Shown: piece after piece, positions 7,724 to 15,934 of the stretch | How positions within the stretch are numbered: position 1 is the first letter of the stretch | Layout: each line of letters opens with the position of its first letter | Assembly (NCBI GenBank): GCA_910584735.1 | Contig: CAJUBM010000023.1 | Location: 1 to 28,118, forward strand | Reading direction: 5' to 3' | DNA length: 28,118 bases | Source: an uncultured Muribaculaceae bacterium | Lineage (GTDB): Bacteria; Bacteroidota; Bacteroidia; Bacteroidales; Muribaculaceae | Notes under the pieces: model-generated | Told to the model about the DNA's origin: nothing | The model's database searches: none | The model's input: the letters and a program-made list of their open reading frames with translations, nothing else | Program-made: the position numbers and the translations under genes

Positions 7724-8929
7724 TCACTTTATTCCTGGATGTTGTAAAATATAGTGTACCCATGTTTCTAAGTCAAGGTTTCCCATGGGATTAATCTGTA
7801 CAGTTCCTTGACCAGCATCTAATGCATCTTCGCCTATTTTCTCTTTATCAGGAATGCCTTTAGAAGCTGTAAACAACATCCTCTGAATCTGTTCAGAATA
7901 TATAGTCCAACTCCTATATGGGGAGGAAGATTCGGTTGTCATCAATCCCATCTCTGAATGAACCAAACCTAAAGTATGACCAATCTCATGAGCTGCCGTT
8001 GTACTGGAATAATGCGAATCGCTTACCGAGATAAAACGTCCTTGATCCGTCTCTCCATGCTTAAGAGTATTCTCTAAATCAGCCAACTGGTAAGAATTTG
8101 CTGTACCAGTTTGGTCAAAGACAACGACTGGATTGATAAACTCATGAAATGTCCTGTCTGTAGGGGTTTCGACAACCTCGGCTTTAAGATCAAAACGAAG
8201 AGCCATACCGTTGATCTTAAATTTATACGACAGCTTATTCCAATAGTTTATACCTTTTTGCAACGACTTCAGGTATGGAGCCAAAGTGTAATAGGTAGCT
8301 TGTATTGTTACGGTACTGTTCGACATATCTACCAACACCACATAATGATTGCCATCGGGGTCGATGCGGTTCACTGGGTCGGAGCCGCAGTAGAGGTAGG
8401 GGCTTTCGCCGGGGCGGTTCAGGGCTGAGGGGTCGGGGGAGAGGAAGCGACCGTTGAGGGGGAGATGTGTGCGGGCGCCGTAGTCGAGCAGCGACGAACC
8501 CATATGGGCGTTGCCCTCCTTACCGTTGAAACGCGGTGAGGATATTGAAGAGTAGCTGCTCTCGGCCATCTCCTCGCCATAGGGATAGTAGTGGTGGAAC
8601 TCCTCTACAGCCCCCTTCTCGGAGGCCACTACGCGCACACTACCGAGATGGTCGCGCAGATAGAAGTGCCAGCCATCAGCATCGAAGTACCCCTCCGGCC
8701 TCAGGAACGTTACCTTGGTTTTACGCGACAGAGTATTGTACTCATACCTGTAGTCGCCGCTATAATAATAGGCAGTGACGGGGAGAGGGAAAGATATCGG
8801 CCCGGAGATGCCTCCTGGGGACGTACCCGCTGAGGAGGTATTGAAATCGCCGCTGTCAAACCATACGGGTTCTTCGCCGGTGTAGAACCTCGCAGCAAAT
8901 AAGCACAATGATATGTTTATACTCCGCAT
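7724..8929 (-). CDS. Orphan RHS core-metzincin toxin cassette 1
   Basis: 401 residues from the ATG at 8929 (an ATG at 8935 overlaps the stop of lipoprotein A). A short leader (MRSINISLCLFAAR) is fused to the RHS-associated core (FYTGEEPVWFDSGDF, DHLGSVRVV, RFNGKE, LDYGARTHLPLNGRF, CGSDPVNRIDPDG). The protease tip then follows with HEIGHTLGLVH (His316, Glu317, His320, His326 counted from 8935) and GLMT. The tip is much closer to that of the full-length RHS protein (shared KFKINGMA, TWVHYIL near the end) than cassette 2 is, although its core DNA has more differences. No convincing signal peptide and no shell region. Likely a donor module for tip replacement, or a free core-tip protein coupled to lipoprotein A translation. 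Confidence 0.82.
   Translation of the reverse strand: MRSINISLCLFAARFYTGEEPVWFDSGDFNTSSAGTSPGGISGPISFPLPVTAYYYSGDYRYEYNTLSRKTKVTFLRPEGYFDADGWHFYLRDHLGSVRVVASEKGAVEEFHHYYPYGEEMAESSYSSISSPRFNGKEGNAHMGSSLLDYGARTHLPLNGRFLSPDPSALNRPGESPYLYCGSDPVNRIDPDGNHYVVLVDMSNSTVTIQATYYTLAPYLKSLQKGINYWNKLSYKFKINGMALRFDLKAEVVETPTDRTFHEFINPVVVFDQTGTANSYQLADLENTLKHGETDQGRFISVSDSHYSSTTAAHEIGHTLGLVHSEMGLMTTESSSPYRSWTIYSEQIQRMLFTASKGIPDKEKIGEDALDAGQGTVQINPMGNLDLETWVHYILQHPGIK
8357..8888 (-). repeat. RHS core repeat, copy 2 (orphan cassette 1)
   Basis: About 530 bp, colinear with 10232-10766 and 6476-7004, in the same reading frame. It differs from the full-length copy at scattered positions (for example near 8374, 8447 and 8554) and lacks one Gly codon present there. 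Homology fades into the first part of the tip (VVLVDMSN, ATYYTLAPYL). Confidence 0.88.
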
Positions 8930-8931
8930 AG

Positions 8932-9591
8932 TCATTCCGTCTTTCTACGTTCGTACTTCGGACCCGGCCCCGGGTAGCGCCACATCGGTATGCATAAACG
9001 ATAGAAGGCATATTCGTCAGGGAATTCGACCGGCCATCTATCATTACCCTCAATATCGGTAAAACACGTCAGATAATTAAACGCATCTCCCCGGACAAGA
9101 TACACATAGTATATGTCGGGAACTACAGGGAGTAAAACCTCCTTGAAATATTTGGAGAATTCCCGTTTCTCATAACGAGGATAACGATATTTGGTAAAAA
9201 AATTAAACTCGCGCCATGGGAAATCTAATATAAACTCCCACTTTATCGGACGCCTGCTTCCATAATACAATGGCGGAAGTTCCCAATCAAATACTGCCGC
9301 TTGTGGATATTTTAAAACATCTTCCTCCGTTGCATCATAGGATAGTTCCCCGGCATACTCCTTCGGAAGTATAAAATACTGCTCTGTTGGAGCTTCCAGT
9401 ACAACCGGATTCTCAATATAAATGGTATCTACCCAGTAAAAATTATCATCTCCACGGGGAAGTGTTTTCATTCTGGCAGATAGATAGCTATAATTACGCA
9501 CTTTCCTATCACCCGGTTTCAAACTGGCATATGAACATGAGGATAGAAAGAATCCAACAACAAACCAATATATAATACTATTTTTTCTCAT
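8932..9591 (-). CDS. Lipoprotein A, putative immunity to full-length RHS toxin
   Basis: Predicted lipoprotein of 219 residues; signal peptide MRKNSIIYWFVVGFFLSSC with lipobox SSC. The family domain is FYWVDTIYIENPVVLEA, YFILPKEYA, YDATEEDVL, AAVFDWELPP, FPWREFNFF, REFSKYFKEVLLP, PDIYYVYLVRGDAFN, AFYRLCIP, ending MWRYPGPGPKYERRKTE. It starts 7 nt after the stop of the full-length RHS gene, the place of a cognate immunity gene in polymorphic toxin loci. A lipoprotein would sit in the periplasm or on the surface, where a Sec-exported protease from self or neighbours would be met. I recognise no described family; an alternative is a chaperone or anchor for the protease. Confidence 0.83.
   Translation of the reverse strand: MRKNSIIYWFVVGFFLSSCSYASLKPGDRKVRNYSYLSARMKTLPRGDDNFYWVDTIYIENPVVLEAPTEQYFILPKEYAGELSYDATEEDVLKYPQAAVFDWELPPLYYGSRRPIKWEFILDFPWREFNFFTKYRYPRYEKREFSKYFKEVLLPVVPDIYYVYLVRGDAFNYLTCFTDIEGNDRWPVEFPDEYAFYRLCIPMWRYPGPGPKYERRKTE
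8934..9006 (-). repeat. Conserved 3' tail of immunity gene, copy in lipoprotein A
   Basis: Identical over 73 bases to 5183-5255 in lipoprotein C. Directly beyond the stop comes the short shared junction (stop, 2 nt, ATGC...), after which unrelated genes follow in different modules. This is what a recombination boundary would look like. Confidence 0.85.
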
Positions 9592-9598
9592 TGCTCCA

Positions 9599-12500
9599 TT
9601 ACTTTATTCCTGGATGTTTTAAAATATAGTGTACCCATGTTTCTAAGTCAAGGTTTCCCATGGGATTAATCTGTACAGTTCCTTGACCAGCATCTAATAC
9701 ATCGTCACCTTTTTTCTCTTTATCAGGCTCACCTTTAGAGGCGGTATACAACATTCTCTCAATCTGTGCAGAATATATAGTCCAACTCCTATAAGCAGAG
9801 GAGGATTCGGTCGTCATTAAACCCATATCTGAATGAACCAAACCTAAAGTATGACCAATCTCATGAGCCGGGGTTGTACCTGAATAATGAGAATCACTTA
9901 CTCTAACAAAATGTCCTTTTTCGGTTCCTCCATGTTTACGCTCACTATTTATTTTACCCAAACTATAAGAATTTGCTGTCCCGGTCAAATCAAACTCAAT
10001 TATTGGGTTAATAAACTGATTAAAAGTCCTGTCTTTCGGTAACTCCAAAACCTCGGCTTTAAGGTCAAAACGAATAGCCATACCATTGATCTTAAATTTA
10101 TACGACAGTTTGTTCCAATAGTCTATACCCTTTTGCAACGACTTCAGGTAGGGGGCCAAAGTGTAATAAGTAGCCTTAACGGTTATGGTGCCATTTGACA
10201 TATCTACCAGCACCACATAGTCGCGGCCATCGGGGTCGATGCGGTTCACGGGGTCGGAGCCGCAGTAGAGGTAGGGGCTTTCGCCTGGGCGGTTCAGGGC
10301 TGAGGGGTCGGGAGAGAGGAAGCGGCCGTTGACGGGGAGGTGGGTGCGGGCGCCGTAGTCGAGCAGCGACGAACCCATATGGGCGTTGCCCTCCTTACCG
10401 TTGAAACGCGGTGAGGATACTGACGAGTAGCTGCTCTCGGCCATCTCCTCGCCGTAGGGATAGTAGTGGTGGAACTCCTCTACAGCTCCCTTTTCGGAGG
10501 CCACTACGCGCACACTCCCCAGATGGTCGCGCAGATAGAAGTGCCAGCCGTCAGCGTCAAAATACCCCTCCGGCCTCAGGAACGTTACCTTGGTTTTACG
10601 CGACAGAGTATTGTACTCATACCTGTAGTCGCCGCTATAATAATAAGTGGTTACAGGGAGAGGAAACGATATCGGCCCGGAGATACCGCCTCCGAGAGAC
10701 GTACCCGCTGAGGAAGTATTGAAATCGCCGCTGTCAAACCATACGGGTTCTTCACCGGTGTAGAACACCGACCGGCGTAATGCGCCGTCAGCACCATAGA
10801 TATGCCCCTCGCCCGGATTTGATGCCGCCGTGGTCTGGCTTCTCTCGCAACGCACAGACCGCAGGCGGTTGTCGGCATCATATGTCAAAGAGGTGAAAGA
10901 GGGTGACGGCGAGAACGTGAGGTTGCCGTTGGCGTCATGCTCGAACGCCAGCGACTTAAGCGGATATTGCGGCTCCAAAGGGAGGGTCACCGCTGAGTTC
11001 AACGCCACCAATCCCTCCTCCGGGAAACGAGATATAGGCGCCAACGATTTCAGTCTCACCCCATCGTACTCATATCCCTGCCGGTTGACGAAGTCAAAAG
11101 CCCACTGCTGCGAGCCGTCCTCAAGGGTCTGGCGATCCTTCAAACCCTTGCGGTAGACCGTAAGGAGATTGCCAAGTTTGTCGTAGGTGTATGATGTGGA
11201 ATAGTCGGGAGTATTCGCAAAGGTCACCGCCCCTCGCGAACCCTCATCGGAAGTATCGGTGTAACGCGCCGACAATAGCCGTCCGGCAAGGTCATACCTA
11301 TAGTCGTAGTAGCGCCGCGACAGCCCGGTATTCTCCCACGTGCGCCATTCGCTACCGCTTATACTGCCGTTGAGGCATCCCACACTGCCATCACGGCGTT
11401 TCTCATAATAAAGCTGCTCTACGAACTCCGAACCTCCGAGCCACTGCAGCGCCCCCGACATGGTATAGCGATAAGACTGCCCCACTTTCTGACTGTTACC
11501 ATGACGCCGCAGACTGAGACGTCCCAGATTATCGTAACTGCTCTTGCTTACGATTACCGGGGAGGCGCCATCGTGGCTGACCGTCTCCAGCGACAGATTC
11601 CCGGCACGGTCGTAGGTATATTCATAAAGATCGGTATGCCGGTCAGGGGTGTTAAAAGGCGGTCTGAGATTCGTAGGGTTGAACCATGCCGAATGTGTGC
11701 GCATCATGCGCAGCGGCTTCCCGTCAAGACGCAGCCGCATATACGACATCGTGTAGCCACCCATATGGTTGGCCGTGCGCGTCTGCACCACACGCCCCGA
11801 GGCATCATAATATGAGGCGGTCACCTCCGGCGCCCTACCGTCCATATCCCACACGGCCACACCGGCTACACGTCCGCCGTTAGCGATTTCGCCTCCCCAG
11901 TCAGCTACTTCCTTAAAAAGTGCATTGTCAAATTCCGGGACAGCACGATAAGACAGCGAGTCGGCATGCTCGGGCCATGCTTCAAGAAACTCATAGGTGT
12001 CGTAATATACCGCCTTTGTCACCCAAGAAGCATCCCCCGGCAAATTAGCCACGACATATCCACCAAAGTTCCCTTCCTTGTTCGGATTAATGTATGCATC
12101 GTATTTTTGCTTCTTATATTTATGTATAAGCGTATTATGGTTGTCAGATGTTTTCACTATCCCCTCCGCCAACCTGCGTACACGTTCATCGTAAGCATAC
12201 CATCGCCATTTTCCCTCTTCCCGCAAATTACCATCGGAACTGAAAATAAGACGGTCATAAGCATCATAGACATATTGCTGCTGCCCGGCTCCGGGTGTGG
12301 TCTGCGTAAGCATACGTCCATACTCATCGTAGGTAAAGAAATAGGCCGATGCGGCAACCTTTCCACGCCATTCGGCAGGGACAGTCCCGACAGGATAGGA
12401 AGCCAAAATATCATATGCGACAGGAGTGAGAATACATTCAAGCTCCCCCTTGATGTTATACAGGAAATCGGTGACACACTCCGTTCCTTGGGAGGGATAG

Positions 12501-13207
12501 GTGATGGTGCGTATCTGCACTCCGCGCCGGTCGGAAACGCGTGTAACGCGGTGTCCGTCCTCATCGGTGACATCCACCGCCTCCAGTTCTCCCGCCCCGT
12601 ACCAGCTGCCTCCCGCAACGAGCGACCCGCCCGGAGAAAGATGGTAAAGCCGCAGCGTCCCCTCCTTATATATATAGGTGTCCGATATAGTGCCTGAAGA
12701 CTTATGCCGCGCGCTCCCCGGATTCTTCCTTACGGTCTTCCCCCCGTAGAGACGTCCGGGATAATCCATGGAGGCAAAACCGAAATTCCCTTCTCCTCCA
12801 TGCTGAGAAGCGAGCATCCCTGCCGCCGAGCAGGATGCCGCCGCATCCGATGCCACATGGAACGGCAGATATTCCTTTACCGGGCGCCCCATGGCATCAT
12901 AATCGACAACGCCCGATACCACGCTCAGTCCATCAGCCGGAGAGGGCGACACCTTACGCAAAGAGCGTCCGAGGCCATCGAAATATTCGGTAACGATAAA
13001 GGCGTTATCTGCCGAAACCTCACCTTCCGTATGAAATTCGGCCACAGACACAAAGTTACTTGCCAAATCATTTCCCGGAATCACTGGAACAAGATGTGAT
13101 ACCTTTAGAGCAGCATCTTCCATCTCCACCGCCATAGCCGCAGACAGCGACACACTCATAGCGGCCACGACCCACAAAATGCGTGATTTTGACAAATGCT
13201 TATTCAT
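9599..13207 (-). CDS. Full-length secreted RHS protein with C-terminal metzincin
   Basis: 1202 residues from the ATG at 13207, which overlaps the preceding gene by 8 nt (ATGAATAA), implying coupling. Domains in order: signal peptide (ILWVVAAMSVSLSAAMA); N-terminal region resembling DUF6443 of Bacteroidetes RHS proteins (YFDGLGRSLRKV, VDYDAMGRPVKEYLPF); YD repeats (YDEYGRMLTQT, YDNLGRLSLRRHG, YDLAGRLLSARYT, YDADNRLRSVR); RHS-associated core (DHLGSVRVV ... SPYLYCGSDPVNRIDPDG, ending about residue 994); a 208-residue tip with HEIGHTLGLVH (His1115, Glu1116, His1119, His1125) and GLMT. The motif fits a metzincin zinc protease. RHS shells are known to encapsulate a C-terminal toxin; here a Sec signal replaces any PAAR/T6SS domain, so release is by an unknown outer-membrane route. 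The tip DNA is visibly more AT-rich than the core. Confidence 0.88.
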   Translation of the reverse strand: MNKHLSKSRILWVVAAMSVSLSAAMAVEMEDAALKVSHLVPVIPGNDLASNFVSVAEFHTEGEVSADNAFIVTEYFDGLGRSLRKVSPSPADGLSVVSGVVDYDAMGRPVKEYLPFHVASDAAASCSAAGMLASQHGGEGNFGFASMDYPGRLYGGKTVRKNPGSARHKSSGTISDTYIYKEGTLRLYHLSPGGSLVAGGSWYGAGELEAVDVTDEDGHRVTRVSDRRGVQIRTITYPSQGTECVTDFLYNIKGELECILTPVAYDILASYPVGTVPAEWRGKVAASAYFFTYDEYGRMLTQTTPGAGQQQYVYDAYDRLIFSSDGNLREEGKWRWYAYDERVRRLAEGIVKTSDNHNTLIHKYKKQKYDAYINPNKEGNFGGYVVANLPGDASWVTKAVYYDTYEFLEAWPEHADSLSYRAVPEFDNALFKEVADWGGEIANGGRVAGVAVWDMDGRAPEVTASYYDASGRVVQTRTANHMGGYTMSYMRLRLDGKPLRMMRTHSAWFNPTNLRPPFNTPDRHTDLYEYTYDRAGNLSLETVSHDGASPVIVSKSSYDNLGRLSLRRHGNSQKVGQSYRYTMSGALQWLGGSEFVEQLYYEKRRDGSVGCLNGSISGSEWRTWENTGLSRRYYDYRYDLAGRLLSARYTDTSDEGSRGAVTFANTPDYSTSYTYDKLGNLLTVYRKGLKDRQTLEDGSQQWAFDFVNRQGYEYDGVRLKSLAPISRFPEEGLVALNSAVTLPLEPQYPLKSLAFEHDANGNLTFSPSPSFTSLTYDADNRLRSVRCERSQTTAASNPGEGHIYGADGALRRSVFYTGEEPVWFDSGDFNTSSAGTSLGGGISGPISFPLPVTTYYYSGDYRYEYNTLSRKTKVTFLRPEGYFDADGWHFYLRDHLGSVRVVASEKGAVEEFHHYYPYGEEMAESSYSSVSSPRFNGKEGNAHMGSSLLDYGARTHLPVNGRFLSPDPSALNRPGESPYLYCGSDPVNRIDPDGRDYVVLVDMSNGTITVKATYYTLAPYLKSLQKGIDYWNKLSYKFKINGMAIRFDLKAEVLELPKDRTFNQFINPIIEFDLTGTANSYSLGKINSERKHGGTEKGHFVRVSDSHYSGTTPAHEIGHTLGLVHSDMGLMTTESSSAYRSWTIYSAQIERMLYTASKGEPDKEKKGDDVLDAGQGTVQINPMGNLDLETWVHYILKHPGIK
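10232..10766 (-). repeat. RHS core repeat, copy 1 (full-length gene)
   Basis: Core block shared by the three RHS-type genes. Positions 10232-10597 are identical to 6476-6841 in orphan cassette 2. The right edge (10766) is where the full gene continues into YD repeats and the orphans switch to their leader. Confidence 0.9.
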
Positions 13208-14291
13208 GGCAGTGATAGATTTTATATGTTGAACGCTGACCCGATGCGGTTTCGACAGATACCAGATAATATCCGTCAGGAAGTCCGGCCACCGACAAAT
13301 CACATTTTCCTGAGTCGGCAGTCCCCTCCCCGGTAAGCCATACTATGCCGGAAGAATCCGCCACGATGGCTGTAAAAGCCTCTCCCGACAATGTCTCATC
13401 CCCAAGGGGAAGCCCCACCATGTCTCCCGAAGAGATTATTACGTCCGAGCCGTCCTCACCGGTTCCGCCCCTTCCTTTTCCCTTAGCTGTACGGGGTGGA
13501 GTGCTTCCATCTCCCGACCCACCTTCAGAGAAATCAACACCAAGTACGCTGCATACCAAATCATTATCCAAAGGTACGCCATCGCCGCCCCTTTCAGAGG
13601 GATAGGTGTACGAGAACTCATGAGCGGTCTCTACAAAACTCCCCCGCTCGGTTTTCACCGATATAGCCAGTTCACGCGCAACAGGCAATATATCATCCTC
13701 GGCGTACCAATATGTAAGCCGCCATTTCTCTAATTCCCAAAGAATCTCCGCGTCCATACGCCGCACACGTAACGAATCACCGTCCGGGAACAGCATAAGC
13801 CCTGCCACGCCTACCGAAGATTTAACCGAGGTCTTGAATACAAACCCCTCATAGGCATTACCTACAGAGACAAGGCGTTGCAACGTGTCAATCCGTTCGG
13901 CACCCGGCAGCATCGGCACAGGCGCGATAGCGATACGGGAGGAATCCCCTCCGAGACGCATCATCCCGTTCTCTATACCTATTATATGCAACGCTCCACT
14001 ATCAACACGCCAATCCACCCGCATACCCCTCGCCGTAACATCGAATACAGAATCCGACAACCTACGTACACGACAAGGATAAGTTCCATCTTCCGGGAAG
14101 CCGTTCAAATCCCACACGACATTGCCATGGGGTCTAACCTCCCTATCCCTCTCTTCCATAAAATTCACGCCGGACAGCGCATGACGTGTTACGACTCTCT
14201 CATAAGAGACAGAGCCATAGCAGCTTAAAATAGTGAACGTTAGTAAAAATATAATGGAGGACAGACCGGGCTGCAGGGGTGTTTTATACAT
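13200..14291 (-). CDS. Exported lipoprotein-like first gene of the RHS operon
   Basis: 363 residues from the ATG at 14291; the frame is open to 14333, but that start lies inside the predicted -7 element. N-terminal signal MYKTPLQPGLSSIIFLLTFTILSC with a lipobox-like LSC. The body is unrecognised and beta-rich in appearance (DVTARGMRVDWRVDSGALHI, LTYWYAEDD). A Gly/Ser-rich linker follows at about residues 262-290, then a C-terminal segment (FTAIVADSSGIVWLTGEG, SVAGLPDGYYLVSVETASGQ) that resembles small Ig-like or Por-secretion (T9SS type A) C-terminal domains of Bacteroidetes. If real, it could help display or export the RHS partner. It overlaps the RHS start by 8 nt, so both are made together. 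Confidence 0.75.
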   Translation of the reverse strand: MYKTPLQPGLSSIIFLLTFTILSCYGSVSYERVVTRHALSGVNFMEERDREVRPHGNVVWDLNGFPEDGTYPCRVRRLSDSVFDVTARGMRVDWRVDSGALHIIGIENGMMRLGGDSSRIAIAPVPMLPGAERIDTLQRLVSVGNAYEGFVFKTSVKSSVGVAGLMLFPDGDSLRVRRMDAEILWELEKWRLTYWYAEDDILPVARELAISVKTERGSFVETAHEFSYTYPSERGGDGVPLDNDLVCSVLGVDFSEGGSGDGSTPPRTAKGKGRGGTGEDGSDVIISSGDMVGLPLGDETLSGEAFTAIVADSSGIVWLTGEGTADSGKCDLSVAGLPDGYYLVSVETASGQRSTYKIYHCHE

Positions 14292-14330
14292 GGCGGAGAT
14301 GAATTTTTGATGAATGTATGTCGGATATGG

Positions 14331-14362
14331 CAAATTTACAATTTTTTAATGATTTTTCCAAA
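14331..14362 (-). promoter_or_regulatory. Promoter of the RHS toxin operon
   Basis: On the minus strand TTTG (14362-14359) is followed after exactly 20 nt by TAAATTTG (14338-14331), a full match to the Bacteroidetes primary-sigma consensus TTTG-N~20-TAnnTTTG. Transcription would begin near 14324, about 33 nt before the ATG at 14291. It is the only such promoter seen upstream of the ten-gene run. Confidence 0.7.
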
Positions 14363-14372
14363 AATAAACATC

Positions 14373-14400
14373 TTTGACAAAAAGTTTTTTCGTATGTTTG
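14373..14400 (+). promoter_or_regulatory. Promoter of the 5'-nucleotidase gene
   Basis: TTTGAC at 14373-14378 and a perfect TATGTTTG at 14393-14400, spaced by 16 nt from TTTG, lie just before the ATG at 14422. It is divergent from the RHS operon promoter, only 10 nt apart from it, so occupancy could interfere. Confidence 0.6.
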
Positions 14401-14421
14401 TCACCCTACAAAGAAAGACTT

Positions 14422-15924
14422 ATGAAACGTACACTCTACATACCTATCTTGGGGGCAGCAGCCCTCTCCGCACTCTTCGCTGATGCCGAAAAACTGGTGA
14501 TACTCCAGACCAACGACACACATAGCCAGCTTGACCCTACAGAAAAAGACCTCGGAGGTATACAGCGGCGAAAGGTGTTGGTCGACAGCATACGCTCGGC
14601 TGAGAAGAACGTTGTCCTGGTAGATGCCGGAGATGCCGTGCAAGGTACGCTGTTCTTCACCCTCTACGGCGGAGAGGCCGAGATGAAGATGATGGACGCG
14701 TTAGGGTACGACATAGCCATTATCGGCAACCATGATTTCGACAACGGCATGGATGCCCTGAAAAAGAATGTCTCATCTACCAAGGGCGTGGAGTGGCTTT
14801 CGACAAACTACGAGTTCGATGACCCGCAGCTTGATTCGATTTTCGCTCCATATAAAATCCTCGATATCGATGGCCGGCGCATAGCCTTTATGGGGATAAA
14901 CCTTGACCCCAAAGGTATGATTGCCGAGGGAAACTATGACGGCGTACACTATCTTGACGGACTTAAGGCGGCAAACGCCACGGCATGGGCGCTTAAACAT
15001 AACGAGAAAGCCGATATGGTGGTAGCCGTGACGCATATCGGCTATGACGAGGTGCCTCCGTCCGACAAGATGCTGGCCGCATCATCGGAAGATATTGACA
15101 TAATCCTCGGAGGACATAGCCACACCGTACTCACCCCCGGCAGCGGCATGGAATGGCTTGACAATGCCGACGGCAAGCCGGTGTTGGTAACGCAGAACGG
15201 CAAGAGCGGCCTGCTTATGACACAGGTTACCATCGACCTTGACAGCATAGGCACACTTCCCCCCGTCTATAAGCAATACGACATAACCAACCGCCTGGAC
15301 GCGCGGGTTGACCAAACGCTTGACACCGTGCTGAATCCTTACCGCAAAGGCGTTGCGGAACTTATGGGGCAAAAGATAGGACGCGCCTCCTACGAACTGA
15401 AATATGACGAACCGGGACTGCTAAACTTTGTCAGCGACTTCTTGTTAATGCGTGGCGAAGAACTTCTCGGCAAACGTCCCGATTTGGCGCTTGCCAACAA
15501 AGGGAGCCTGCGGAGGGGACTGCCAAAAGGAGACATCACCCGTGGAGAAATAATCTCCATGCAGCCTTTCGCCAACAAGGTGGTGGTAATAGATGTAAAG
15601 GGGAGCGAGCTTGCCAAGGCGTTCGATATAATGGCCTCGCGTGACGGGGACGGAGTGAGCGCCAACGTCGAAGCAGTCTACGACCCGGTGACAAAGAAAT
15701 GCACCTCCATACTCATTGACGGCAGGCCGATTGATCCGGAAAAAACCTACACCATATCGACCATCGACTATCTCGCCAACGGCGGCGACTACATGGAACC
15801 GCTTACCACCGGCAGCAAACTGGCGCGATCAGAGGAAATCGTCTACGATGACCTGATAACATACATCAAATCCCTCAAGAACAAACCCATCAACCCATCA
15901 CGCAAGGAGCGCATGCACAGATAA
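14422..15924 (+). CDS. UshA-type 5'-nucleotidase / UDP-sugar hydrolase
   Basis: 500 residues from ATG 14422 (the frame is open upstream from 14374, but promoter and signal peptide favour 14422). Signal peptide MKRTLYIPILGAAALSALFA points to the periplasm. N-terminal calcineurin-like metallophosphoesterase domain: LQTNDTHSQL (about 29-37), DAGDAVQGT, GNHDFDNG (102-109), GGHSHTV (230-236), supplying the two-metal site. C-terminal 5'-nucleotidase domain: NKGSLRRGLPKGDIT and YLANGGDYM, the substrate-binding elements. Enzymes of this family hydrolyse extracellular nucleotides to nucleosides and phosphate. In some Bacteroidales the two domains are separate neighbouring genes; here they are fused as in UshA. 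The family's usual NGGGIR is NKGSLR here, which may affect specificity. Confidence 0.9.
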   Translation: MKRTLYIPILGAAALSALFADAEKLVILQTNDTHSQLDPTEKDLGGIQRRKVLVDSIRSAEKNVVLVDAGDAVQGTLFFTLYGGEAEMKMMDALGYDIAIIGNHDFDNGMDALKKNVSSTKGVEWLSTNYEFDDPQLDSIFAPYKILDIDGRRIAFMGINLDPKGMIAEGNYDGVHYLDGLKAANATAWALKHNEKADMVVAVTHIGYDEVPPSDKMLAASSEDIDIILGGHSHTVLTPGSGMEWLDNADGKPVLVTQNGKSGLLMTQVTIDLDSIGTLPPVYKQYDITNRLDARVDQTLDTVLNPYRKGVAELMGQKIGRASYELKYDEPGLLNFVSDFLLMRGEELLGKRPDLALANKGSLRRGLPKGDITRGEIISMQPFANKVVVIDVKGSELAKAFDIMASRDGDGVSANVEAVYDPVTKKCTSILIDGRPIDPEKTYTISTIDYLANGGDYMEPLTTGSKLARSEEIVYDDLITYIKSLKNKPINPSRKERMHR

Positions 15925-15934
15925 ACATCCACCG

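Noticed and set aside
9599..13207. Type VI secretion effector
   Set aside because: No PAAR, VgrG or Hcp-like sequence in the window, and the protein has a Sec signal peptide; Sec export fits better.
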